Part shown: positions 35,554 to 43,272 of the stretch, piece by piece
Position numbering within the stretch: the stretch's first letter is position 1
Layout of the letters: each line of letters starts with the position of its first letter
Assembly: GCF_013407595.1 (NCBI RefSeq)
Contig: NZ_JABEKX010000001.1
Location: forward strand, 700,522-764,521
Direction of reading: 5' to 3'
Source of the DNA: Lacticaseibacillus absianus
GTDB taxonomy: Bacteria > Bacillota > Bacilli > Lactobacillales > Lactobacillaceae
DNA length: 64,000 nucleotides
Translations under genes and position numbers: made by a program
The notes under the pieces: generated by a model
The model's database searches: none
Seen by the model: only the letters and a program-made list of their open reading frames with translations
What the model was told of the DNA's origin: nothing

Positions 35554-37293
35554 TCACTGCAACGCCGCGAGGATATCCGCGGTGATCTGGGCCGGTGTCA
35601 AGTGGTCGCGCGCCATCAGCTCAGCGGTCGACTCGCGGTCGTTGAACTGGCGCTTGGCGCCCACGGTCAGCACCTTCGTCGCCGTTGGGCCGAAGTGGCC
35701 GGCGACTTTTTGGCCAAATCCACCGTCCAGGCTGCCTTCTTTCAGCGTGACGACGAGCTCGTGGTCAGCTTGCAAGGCGTCTAGCTCGGCGGGGTCAACG
35801 GCGTTGGCACTCCGCGGATCAATCAGGGTCGCGTCCACGCCATGCGAGGTTAACTGGGTCGCGACCGCCTGGGCGGTCGCCAACATCGAGCCCAGCCCGA
35901 GCAAGGCGACGCGGTGCCCTTGATGCAGAACGTGCAGGCCTAACGGGGTGAAGGTCGGCGTCAGCGGGGCGTGTTGCACCCCGTGGGCCGGTACGCGGAT
36001 CGCGATCGGACCGGCCGTCTGAGTCAGCGCCCAATCGAGCTGGGCCGCCAGTTCCTCGGCGGTAGTCGGCGCAAGGTAGGTGAGGTTCGGGATGTTGGCG
36101 AGCATCGCGATATCGAAGGTCCCTTGGTGCGTCGGGTCACCGCCGGAGACAGCGCCGCCGGTGAGGATCAGGACTGCTGGCAGCCGGTTGATCCCGAGGT
36201 CGTGGCTCAGCTGGTCATAGGCACGCTGCAAGAAAGTCCCGGAGTGGAAAACGACCGGGCGCAGGCCTTGCTGCGCCATGCCAGCGGCCAGCGTGATCGA
36301 GACCTGTTCGGCGATTCCGACGTCGAGGTAGCGGTGCGGGTAGTCCGCCGCGAAGCGTTTGAGGCCGAACGATCCCGGGATCGCGGCGTTCAAGGCGTAG
36401 ATCGGGGCCCCTTGGGCGATCTTCGCTTCCAGCTGGTCGAGGATCAGACTCGGGTAGCTTTCGCCAGTGCGCGGGCGTAGTGGGTCGCCGCTGGCCAGGT
36501 CGAACGGCACGTGCCAGTGCCAGCGTTCCTTATCGGTGACCGCCGGCGCGTAGCCCAGGCCCTTGGTCGTGTGGACGTGCAATACGACCGGGTGAGCGGT
36601 GTCTCGAACGGCTTCGAAGGCGCGGATCATTGCCGCCACGTCGTTGCCTTGCGGTTCGTAGCGGTAGTCGAGACCCATCGCTTTGAAAAAGTTCCGCTCG
36701 GCGTGGCCATTCGTCTCGCGCAACAGCGCCAGGTTCGCGTAAAGCCCGCCGTGATTCTCGGCGATACTCATCTCGTTGTCATTGACCACGATGATCAAGT
36801 TGCCCGCCAGGACCGCTGCGTTGTTCAGCGCCTCGAAGGCCAACCCGCCGGACAGGGAGCCATCGCCGATCACCGCCACGATATTGCCTGGGGCGTGAGC
36901 GTGGTCACGCGCAAGCGCCATTCCGGTCGCCAGACCGATCGACGTGGAGGTGTGGCCGATGGTGAAGAAGTCGTGCGGGCTTTCCTCCGGGGCGGTGAAG
37001 CCGCTGACATCGTCGTAGTGCGCTGGGTCGAGCCAGGCCTGCTTGCGCCCAGTCAGAATCTTGTGGGTGTAGCTCTGGTGTGAGACGTCCCAGACCACCT
37101 TGTCCGTGGGGGAGTCGAACACATAGTGAAAGGCGAGCGTCAGCTCCACGTCGCCAAGGTTCGGCCCGACGTGCCCGCCTGTCTGGCTGACCTTCGTCAG
37201 CAAAACGTGGCGGATCTCCGCGGCCAGCTGCGGTAGCTGATCAACGGTCAACCGCTTGAGGTCTTGAGGTGAATCGATATGATCGAGTAACAT
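35554..37293 (-). CDS. dxs: 1-deoxy-D-xylulose-5-phosphate synthase (short form)
   Basis: 579 residues, about 40 shorter than E. coli Dxs. The thiamine-diphosphate region carries GGHVGPNLGDVELT, WDVSHQSYTHKILTGR, GHTSTSIGLATGMA, VIGDGSLSGGLAFEALNNA and VVNDNEMSIAENHGG; the transketolase central domain carries HSGTFLQRAYDQ and the ALILTGGAVSGGDP-type segment. It condenses pyruvate and glyceraldehyde 3-phosphate to DXP, a precursor of MEP-pathway isoprenoids, thiamine and (in some bacteria) pyridoxal phosphate. No other MEP gene is in the window. AAAGGAG precedes the ATG. Confidence 0.92.
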   Translation of the reverse strand: MLLDHIDSPQDLKRLTVDQLPQLAAEIRHVLLTKVSQTGGHVGPNLGDVELTLAFHYVFDSPTDKVVWDVSHQSYTHKILTGRKQAWLDPAHYDDVSGFTAPEESPHDFFTIGHTSTSIGLATGMALARDHAHAPGNIVAVIGDGSLSGGLAFEALNNAAVLAGNLIIVVNDNEMSIAENHGGLYANLALLRETNGHAERNFFKAMGLDYRYEPQGNDVAAMIRAFEAVRDTAHPVVLHVHTTKGLGYAPAVTDKERWHWHVPFDLASGDPLRPRTGESYPSLILDQLEAKIAQGAPIYALNAAIPGSFGLKRFAADYPHRYLDVGIAEQVSITLAAGMAQQGLRPVVFHSGTFLQRAYDQLSHDLGINRLPAVLILTGGAVSGGDPTHQGTFDIAMLANIPNLTYLAPTTAEELAAQLDWALTQTAGPIAIRVPAHGVQHAPLTPTFTPLGLHVLHQGHRVALLGLGSMLATAQAVATQLTSHGVDATLIDPRSANAVDPAELDALQADHELVVTLKEGSLDGGFGQKVAGHFGPTATKVLTVGAKRQFNDRESTAELMARDHLTPAQITADILAALQ

Positions 37294-37304
37294 GTGAACT
37301 CCTT

Positions 37305-37352
37305 TGCATACTAGTATGCTTATATTTTGGAAGTGTCACATGGCGATGTCAA
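37305..37352 (-). promoter_or_regulatory. Probable dxs promoter and 14-bp palindrome
   Basis: Minus-strand TTGACA (37347-37352), 17 bp, CAAAAT (37324-37329). Between it and the ribosome site is the perfect palindrome GCATACTAGTATGC (37305-37318), which could be an operator or a short RNA stem. Confidence 0.5.
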
Positions 37353-38410
37353 TCCCAATTTGAGCGGGTGTCGGCAGGGTGAGACCCGAAGTGACGTTGG
37401 CGCGGTCGGGTGATCGCTTGCTGGTCGACGGTGAGCTCGTAAGGCGCATGCCTGAGGCTTCACCTGGGGATTTGTTTACTGCTTTCTGATCGTTGTCGAG
37501 CTCCGGACACGCCGTGCGCGTTACGGCCTGACATGCGGTAGAAAGGCAACCTGTCGCCCTAAGTTCGACTCCGCTGCGCTCTGGTTCGTCGAGCTGCGAA
37601 GCGCATGCGGGTTGGGCTAAGTCGGCCCAACGCAAGGCCACGCCTGGGGCCTTATCATTTTGGGGTGCTTGCTTACTGCTTCCCGATCGTCGTCGAGCTC
37701 TGCAAGGCCAACGCGGGCGCGTCTAGCTACGCCCACGAGTCCTCCGCTCTGGTTCGTCGAGCTGCGAAGCGCATGTGGGTGCGGTCCAAGACGTCCAAAC
37801 GCAAGGCCACGCCCGGGGCCTTATCATTTTGGGGTGCTTGCTTACTGCTTCCCGACCGTCGTCGAGCTCTGCAAGGCCAACGCGGGCGCGTCTAGCTACG
37901 CCGGACACCTTGGACCCAGGAGCGGTCCAAGGCGCCCGGCTAGGCTAGCCGTCCCGCTAAGGGCGGCCTTGCGCCGCTCTGGTTCCAGACACACCAAAGC
38001 CGCCCTCAGGGCACCTGAGGACGCCTTTGGCTGACTTACCGCGGCGGTCCCGCGGGGCCTCACCGGGGCCTTGAGTCTCTCGGCTTACCGGTGGGGTGGT
38101 GGCACCGTGCAGTCTGTGCCACCGCCTGATTGTCCCGCCAAGTTCAGACGACTTGGCGTGGCCGCTTGCGACGCTGCGATCACCACCGTCTTGCCTTGTG
38201 CCCGGTGGTGTCATCCGACTTCGACCATCTAACGTGAGCATACTCATCACGCCTCACTGTATCGATACTCTGGGTCGAGCCTACTGAGGACGCGATGCCC
38301 CTGGATGATTTCGGCTACCCGTTGGTGAACGATCGCGTTGCGCTGACGCGATCACCAGGCGAGCTCCCCATGAAGTACCTGCAGTCTACTGCGGACCAAC
38401 TTTTTTGGCA
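37353..38410. other. About 1.06 kb of structured, repeat-containing non-coding DNA
   Basis: No ORF with a ribosome site or recognisable protein is present on either strand. Instead there is a series of dyads: CCTTGGACC/GGTCCAAGG (37908-37932), CCAAAG..CTCAGG/CCTGAG..CTTTGG (37993-38030), GTGGCAC/GTGCCAC (about 38098-38122), GCCAAGT/ACTTGGC (38138-38158), CACCACCG/CGGTGGTG (38180-38210) and GATCGCG/CGCGATC (38331-38353). A T6 run lies at 38401-38406. The density of stems suggests a large structured RNA, or a decayed one. Strand, ends and function are unknown. Confidence 0.55.
37578..37902. repeat. Tandem 169-bp repeat (two good copies, one decayed)
   Basis: The segment 37578-37733 recurs at 37747-37902 with high identity (period 169 bp); both hold GGTTCGTCGAGCTGCGAAGC, an AAGGCCACGCC...GGGGCCTT dyad and a shared end GCGCGTCTAGCTACGCC. 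The block between the hairpins differs (GTTGGGC/GCCCAAC stem in copy 1 only). A degenerate third copy is recognisable around 37425-37520 (TTGTTTACTGCTTTCTGATC against TTGCTTACTGCTTCCCGATC). Function unknown. Confidence 0.85.
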
Positions 38411-38450
38411 AACAAAACGACTCGCGCGTCCGATCGGCGGCGCGAGTCGT
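38411..38450 (-). terminator. Intrinsic terminator of the padR operon
   Basis: Minus strand ACGACTCGCG...CGCGAGTCGT followed by TTTGTTT, just after the stop of the HAAS-type membrane gene. Confidence 0.8.
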
Positions 38451-38458
38451 TGGGGTGG

Positions 38459-39448
38459 TCAGCGTTTGGTGCGGCCGAACAGTGGCTTTTCGAACAGCCC
38501 GCCGACGATCAGAAGGAACCAGGCGAAGGTCCACTCGCCGCCGAGGAAGCCGAAGAGCAAGAAGCCGGTGATCAAACAGGGCCAGTAGAAGGCGCGCCAA
38601 CCGTCGTACCGCACTTTGTCGCGGCGCGGCTTGGCCGTCACCGTGGTGGGTTTGGTGTAGGGCGGGGCTGCCTGCGGACGTGGGGCCGGCGGGTCGAACA
38701 GGGTGTCGACGAATACCGATGGCTGCCGGGTCAGGCGCTGGAAACCGCCGGCGACGATGCTCGTGTAGACGATGTAGTAGACGCCGATCGCGACGAATAG
38801 GAATAGGCCACCGGCGCCGATTGCGCCCTCGAACGCGCCGGTGTTCGCCGCGATTGGCGGCACGACGCTGAGGATGCACATCATGATCCCGCCGACGAGC
38901 CCGATGGTGCGCGGTCGGCTGTAGGCGTCGGCTTGCCCGGCTGCGCGCGCCCGGATGGCCGGGGTGGACGCGAGGGCGCGCATGGCGCGGCTGACGGTGC
39001 GGTAGCCCATCGATGTGGCGATGATCAGACCGATCCCCAGTGCCACCGGCGCGATGAAGCCGAGTGCCGCCAGTGCCCCGCTGTCGATGGATAATGTGGC
39101 GGCCACACCAGGTGCAGCGATCACTAAGGCGATCCCGAGCCCGAGCAGGCGAGCAAAGCGCTCGGTGCCGGCCCAGTAGCCGTCAACGTCGTCGTCGGTC
39201 ATCTCGGGGCGATCGTTCGGTTCGGTGTCTGGGATCGGATCGACGTCCAGCGCGGCGAGCAGCTCATCGATGTCGCCGAACTCGCCGATCACTAACCCCA
39301 GCGCGGTGGCCTCGCTGTGCCCCTTGGCCAGTTCTTCATGGTAGTGGTCGGTCATCAGGTCCAAGAGGTCCTGTTTGGCCTTGGCGGTGCTCGGCGTTTG
39401 CGGCACCGCCGCGAACAACCCGTTGAGATAGGTCTCCAAAGTTTCCAT
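38459..39448 (-). CDS. Membrane protein with N-terminal HAAS/DUF1700-like domain
   Basis: 329 residues. A soluble helical head (about 1-70: ETYLNGLFAAVP, AKQDLLDLMTDHYHEEL, ATALGLVIGEFGDIDELL) resembles the HAAS/permease-prefix domain that accompanies PadR regulators. About six membrane helices follow (100-118, 125-150, 180-200, 208-235, and a pair at 285-320), with a Pro/Thr-rich cytoplasmic loop at about 250-275. Its start overlaps the end of the padR gene region (two bases apart), so both are co-transcribed. HAAS proteins are thought to sense or set envelope state; the specific role is unknown. Confidence 0.8.
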   Translation of the reverse strand: METLETYLNGLFAAVPQTPSTAKAKQDLLDLMTDHYHEELAKGHSEATALGLVIGEFGDIDELLAALDVDPIPDTEPNDRPEMTDDDVDGYWAGTERFARLLGLGIALVIAAPGVAATLSIDSGALAALGFIAPVALGIGLIIATSMGYRTVSRAMRALASTPAIRARAAGQADAYSRPRTIGLVGGIMMCILSVVPPIAANTGAFEGAIGAGGLFLFVAIGVYYIVYTSIVAGGFQRLTRQPSVFVDTLFDPPAPRPQAAPPYTKPTTVTAKPRRDKVRYDGWRAFYWPCLITGFLLFGFLGGEWTFAWFLLIVGGLFEKPLFGRTKR

Positions 39449-39449
39449 A

Positions 39450-39779
39450 CTACGCTTCCTCCGTCAAAAAGCGGTCTACGACTTGCTGCACCTGGCGCCA
39501 CTCCGCCGTTTTGGTGGCCAAAAAGGCGCGGCCTGCAGTCGTCAGGTGATAATAGGTGCGTGGGCGCCCGTACGTGATCTCACCGGGGTAGGCGGTGATG
39601 TAGCCGGCCTTGGTCAGCCGAGTGAAGGCCGAATACAGGGTCGTCTCGCGGATCACATACAGGTCATCCGTCCGCGCCCGGATCGCCCGGCCGATCTGGT
39701 AGCCGTAAGAGTCACCGTCTTGCAGCACCGCCAGGATGATCGCATCGTTGTAGCCGCGGATCCCGTCGCTTGAGATCAT
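39450..39779 (-). CDS. PadR-family transcriptional regulator
   Basis: 109 residues. A PadR winged helix with AIILAVLQDGDSYGYQI, ETTLYSAFTRLTKAGYI and GRPRTYYHLTTAGRAFL, and a short C-terminal helix. AGGTGAT precedes the ATG. It is immediately followed by the HAAS-domain membrane gene, an established PadR/HAAS pairing; it probably autoregulates the pair. Confidence 0.92.
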   Translation of the reverse strand: MISSDGIRGYNDAIILAVLQDGDSYGYQIGRAIRARTDDLYVIRETTLYSAFTRLTKAGYITAYPGEITYGRPRTYYHLTTAGRAFLATKTAEWRQVQQVVDRFLTEEA

Positions 39780-39928
39780 GTTATCACCTCCGGCTGTCTC
39801 GTTAAGGCTATCATAGCATGATTACTCCGACAGATGAAGTAGTCCCTGAGACCGATTTTTGAGCCGGTCACTGCTTGCACCAAGGCACGGACTAGCGTAC
39901 ACTAACGCCAATATCTGGAGGTGGTTGG

Positions 39929-40483
39929 ATGTTCATGTATCCGGTGGATGACGAGATCGCGCTGGCCCTGCCGCGCCCAGCAGTCGATGGCCCGGCGCTG
40001 TTTGCCTTGGTGGCAGCGGACCGTGAGGGGATCGGGCGCTTCTTGCCGTGGGCGCGCGCGCTGACGGACGCCGCGGCGGAACAGGCCTTTTTGACGCTGA
40101 TGCTCGAGCAGTTCGGGGCCGGACGCTCGGCGAACTTGTTGGTGTACGCGGCGGGGGCGCCGGTGGGCATGATCAGCTTCAACGGCTACGATGAAGACGG
40201 TTTGAGCGCGGACATCGGCTACTGGCTCGGGGCGGCCTACCGCGGGCGCGGGATCATGACGCGCGCGGTGGCAGCGATGTGCACGCTCGGCTTCACAGAC
40301 TACGGGCGCAATAAGCTCGTGATCCGTGCGGCGGTGGATAATGCGGCCAGCAATGGCGTCGCGGCGCGCGCCGGCTTCCACCTCGACGGGACACTGCGTG
40401 ACGGGGTCCGGCTGGCCGACGGGTTCCACGACGAGAATGAGTGGTCGCTGTTGCGACGTGAGTGGGCGGCAGCGCGAGGCTGA
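39929..40483 (+). CDS. GNAT acetyltransferase (RimJ/RimL-like)
   Basis: 184 residues with the GNAT core: beta-strand LVYAAGAPVGMISF, acetyl-CoA loop YRGRGIMTRAV and NVA-type NAASNGVAARAGF near the end, as in RimL/YdaF N-alpha or ribosomal-protein acetyltransferases. TGGAGG lies eight bases before the ATG. Substrate unknown; single gene with a terminator. Confidence 0.9.
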   Translation: MFMYPVDDEIALALPRPAVDGPALFALVAADREGIGRFLPWARALTDAAAEQAFLTLMLEQFGAGRSANLLVYAAGAPVGMISFNGYDEDGLSADIGYWLGAAYRGRGIMTRAVAAMCTLGFTDYGRNKLVIRAAVDNAASNGVAARAGFHLDGTLRDGVRLADGFHDENEWSLLRREWAAARG

Positions 40484-40519
40484 GCCCCCCAAGCGTGCGG
40501 TGTCTGCTTTGGGACAACT

Positions 40520-40551
40520 AAAAAACCGGGGGCCGCTGGCACCCGGTTTTT
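40520..40551. terminator. Intrinsic terminator, probably bidirectional
   Basis: AAAAACCGGG...CCCGGTTTTT with an 11-base loop between the converging GNAT and small membrane protein genes. Confidence 0.85.
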
Positions 40552-40571
40552 GGTGTCGATTCAGTGATGCG

Positions 40572-40961
40572 CTAGTCGCGCCCAAAGCAGCCGGCGATGC
40601 AAAGCTGTAGGTCGATCACTGCCGCACTTATCCACGGACTGACGGATTGTGCCAGGATCAGGACAAGGACACCGAGGGCCAAGGCGGCGAGGCGCGCGAC
40701 GATAGTCGGTCGCCCCGCCTTGGGATCAAGTCGGCGCGTTGGCTCGGCGGGTGATCGCGGGCTGGCGCCGAATGCGAACAGTGTACTGACGAGACCGATC
40801 ACGGCCGCGATCACCAATAGAACTGAGCCCCACATGAGGCCGGCACCACTGGTGAAGGTCCAATCACTGTTCAAGCACACCGTGACGAGAAGGGTCGCCG
40901 CGAGTAGGAATCTCCGGGCGCGATAGAACGAAGGGTTAAACACTGCTGTCAGTCGAACCAT
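40572..40961 (-). CDS. Small membrane protein of unknown function
   Basis: 129 residues, three probable helices (about 18-32, 42-66 and 90-112) with a basic, proline-rich loop between the second and third. I recognise no family. The ribosome site is weak (AAAGAGATG, with the ATG 12 bases on). It ends at the shared terminator with the GNAT gene. The about 150 bp between its start and the next gene hold nothing I can support. Confidence 0.55.
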   Translation of the reverse strand: MVRLTAVFNPSFYRARRFLLAATLLVTVCLNSDWTFTSGAGLMWGSVLLVIAAVIGLVSTLFAFGASPRSPAEPTRRLDPKAGRPTIVARLAALALGVLVLILAQSVSPWISAAVIDLQLCIAGCFGRD

Positions 40962-41110
40962 GCTGTCATCTCTTTGTTGCGATCAGGACCAGTCCTGTCC
41001 GCTCGAACGCGCTGCACCTGGCGGTAAGACTCGGTGTCAGTCTAACCCCGCGCTTGACGCGCGTCATCCGGCTTGAGCCCGATGCGCACGATTGGATCGG
41101 CCGGTGAGCG

Positions 41111-41653
41111 TCAGGCGCGCTCGAGGAACTCGAGGTAATTGGCGATGCAGGTGTCGAGGAAGGCGGCGGTGCCGAGGTCAACGAGCTGCCCGTGAACGTC
41201 GAACTTCTGGCCCGCCCGGCCCATCAAAAATTCGTTGCCGGGCAGGACCTGTGCACCGATCCCGGGGGCATCGAGGATCTGGCGCAGATGAGTTTGCGCC
41301 CGTACGGTCCCCATCGGCCCCAGCGAGGCCCCGATGACCATCACGCGCTTGTCTTCCAGGGGGTGCTCGATGCGTGAACACCAGTCCAGCGCGTTCTTGA
41401 GCACGGCTGGGACGCTGTGATTGTGCTCGGGCGTGGCGACGATCACGCCGTCCGCAGCCGTGATCGCGGTGCGAAAGGCGGTGACCACGGCGGGTGGGTG
41501 CGCCTCCGCGTCTTGTGAAAACAGCGGGAGCGTGCCGGTTTCCAGCAGCGTGAGCGCGAAGCGATCGCGGTAGCGCCGCTGGATGTACTGCAGCAGCTTG
41601 CGGTTCATGGAGCCGGAATAGTTGTTTCCGATAATACCGACCAGGTGTCGCAT
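41111..41653 (-). CDS. NADPH-dependent FMN reductase family protein
   Basis: 180 residues, flavodoxin-like, with GIIGNNYSGSMNRKLL (FMN-phosphate loop) and TPEHNHSVPAVLKNALDW, the family hallmark (usual PEYNxSxPxxLKNAxD). His replaces Tyr in PEYN. AGAGG precedes the ATG. Related to, but clearly distinct from, the protein at 19.6 kb; likely an NADPH:quinone or flavin reductase. Confidence 0.88.
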   Translation of the reverse strand: MRHLVGIIGNNYSGSMNRKLLQYIQRRYRDRFALTLLETGTLPLFSQDAEAHPPAVVTAFRTAITAADGVIVATPEHNHSVPAVLKNALDWCSRIEHPLEDKRVMVIGASLGPMGTVRAQTHLRQILDAPGIGAQVLPGNEFLMGRAGQKFDVHGQLVDLGTAAFLDTCIANYLEFLERA

Positions 41654-41768
41654 ACTGGGGCCTCTTTTCCGGGTAAGATAGTCCCCATTGTGCCGGGCAA
41701 ACGGCGTTTTGGCAAGCTGGACGCTCGAGCAGGTATACTAGGATCAGACCCGTTCAGGAGGCGAGCAG

Positions 41769-42617
41769 ATGGACACCCGTTTATACTACGATACCACGCG
41801 CCGCGACCGACCATTGGCGACCGCACTGTGGTGGCCGGACCCGCGGGTCTGGCCGGCGCCACACCCGCTGATCTTGCTGTCGCACGGGACCGGTGGCGAC
41901 CGCTTCGGTCAAGCGTGGCTGGCGACCGCGCTGTGCGCGGCGGGCTACGCCGTCGCGGCGCCAGATCACGATGGGAACAGCACGACCACGGCGCGGCCTG
42001 CGGGCTTCGTGCGCTACTGGGACCGACCGCTCGACCTGTCTGTTTTGCTGGATCACCTGCTGGCCGAGTTCGGCCCGCGCCTGGATGCCCAGCGGATCGG
42101 GGCCGCCGGGTTTTCATTCGGCGGTTACACGGTGCTTGCGCTGGCCGGGGCCGCCGCGGACTGGGGGCAACTGCTCGCGGCCGCGCGTACGCCGGTGGGG
42201 GCGCGGGAGTTCACGATCCCCGAGCTGGGCGACCTGCGCCCGTTGCTGACTGAGATCGACCCGGCGACGATCCCGGCTGACCTACAGGACCCCCGGATCA
42301 AGGCGGTCGCCGCGCTGGCCCCGGCGATGGGACTGGCCTTCACCGCCCCGCGGCAACTGGCGGCGGTGACAGTCCCGACGCTGATCATCGGTGCCACCCA
42401 CGACGCGGTCGCGCCGGTGGCGACCAATGCGCGGCATTACCACGCACTGCTGCCGCGCGCGACTTATGTCGAGCTGGCGGCGGGGCATTACACTTTTTTG
42501 CCGGTGCGGTCGGGGCCGGTACCGTATTTCGTCGATCCCGCCGGCGTCTCGCGCGAGGCGGTGCACCAGGCGGTCGCGGTGCGAGTGGTGGCGTTTTTTG
42601 ACCAGTCGTTGCGGTAG
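41769..42617 (+). CDS. Alpha/beta hydrolase (dienelactone hydrolase-like)
   Basis: 282 residues with a readable triad: nucleophile Ser116 in GFSFGG, Asp212 in GATHDAVAP and His240 in AAGHYTFL, plus an oxyanion segment SHGTGG (39-43). The architecture resembles the predicted dienelactone hydrolase / PAF-acetylhydrolase-like group. A cytosolic esterase or lipase-like activity is inferred; no signal peptide. CAGGAGG precedes the ATG, and GTATACT upstream (41733-41739) is a plausible -10. Confidence 0.88.
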   Translation: MDTRLYYDTTRRDRPLATALWWPDPRVWPAPHPLILLSHGTGGDRFGQAWLATALCAAGYAVAAPDHDGNSTTTARPAGFVRYWDRPLDLSVLLDHLLAEFGPRLDAQRIGAAGFSFGGYTVLALAGAAADWGQLLAAARTPVGAREFTIPELGDLRPLLTEIDPATIPADLQDPRIKAVAALAPAMGLAFTAPRQLAAVTVPTLIIGATHDAVAPVATNARHYHALLPRATYVELAAGHYTFLPVRSGPVPYFVDPAGVSREAVHQAVAVRVVAFFDQSLR

Positions 42618-42634
42618 GAAGTCGTCACGGCGCG

Positions 42635-43036
42635 TTACTTGCGCCCCATGAATTTGCTCTGAGCGCTGGATAGGGTATCGCCCAGAATGTGATCGCTCGC
42701 GCCACGGGCACTGTAATCAGCGGGGGTCGCGCCGTGGGGGTGCTTGTAATAACCCGTTGTCAGCTCGGACAAGATCACCGTGACCCCCGCGAGCAAGACC
42801 AGCCCCAAGCCGATGAACATAAAAAGTATGTTCAGGATGGTGAGCGCAAAACAGACAATCGTGAAAACCAGCTCGACCCAGAGCATGACCAAGTCGACGC
42901 GCCGTCTTTTGAGCCACTTCCGATCAGATGCCGATAGGGCCGCCGGCGACGTGAGCGTGCGGGTGAGCAGACGGGTGGTCTCGTCAACAGACCGTCCGGG
43001 TGCGGGTTTTAGGGCGTTGGTCGACGTCCGTTTCAT
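42635..43036 (-). CDS. Small membrane protein of unknown function
   Basis: 133 residues: a charged cytoplasmic N-terminus (about 1-45), two membrane helices (about 50-70 and 73-92), and a polar C-terminus with YYKHPHGATPADYSARG. No recognised family. CGAGGTGAG precedes the ATG. It converges with the alpha/beta hydrolase gene, whose stop lies 17 bases away. Confidence 0.65.
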   Translation of the reverse strand: MKRTSTNALKPAPGRSVDETTRLLTRTLTSPAALSASDRKWLKRRRVDLVMLWVELVFTIVCFALTILNILFMFIGLGLVLLAGVTVILSELTTGYYKHPHGATPADYSARGASDHILGDTLSSAQSKFMGRK

Positions 43037-43161
43037 GGATGCTCACCTCGTTCTTTCAATATTGATCTGCGTTCCGCGCGTTAAGTTAGGGTCATTATCG
43101 CGCAGATGCGAGGACTTGTCATGCGTTGTGTGTCGTTGAGTCAAGTGAAGCGGTGGTTGGA

Positions 43162-43199
43162 TAAAAAACAGCCTCCATTTGAAGTGGAGGCTACTTTTT
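43162..43199 (-). terminator. Hairpin with T-runs on both strands
   Basis: AGCCTCCA/TGGAGGCT with a 7-base loop, flanked by A6 and T5. On the minus strand it would end the ABC exporter transcript about 75 bases after that gene. Confidence 0.75.
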
Positions 43200-43272
43200 G
43201 GCGTGAACCGGTTCAGTTAGCGGGTGTCCGGCAAGCCGACCGGAATGGCGGCCGCGAGTGCGACCCGGCCCC

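Noticed and set aside
37578-37902. CRISPR array
   Set aside because: Only two or three long (about 156-bp) repeats with a 13-bp gap, no short regular repeats or spacers, and no cas genes in the window.
38090-38122. T-box-like motif GGTGGCACCGTGC in the non-coding locus
   Set aside because: It resembles the T-box core, but there is no stem I/specifier structure that I can build and no co-directional gene downstream. The motif is explained by the local GTGGCAC/GTGCCAC stem.
38295-38588. 97-codon plus-strand frame in the dxs-padR interval
   Set aside because: No ribosome site, no family resemblance, crosses an intrinsic terminator and runs into the 3' end of the opposing membrane-protein gene.
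40962-41110. Short minus-strand frame between the small membrane protein and FMN reductase genes
   Set aside because: Low-complexity Ser/Pro composition, no ribosome site and extensive overlap with the reductase gene.
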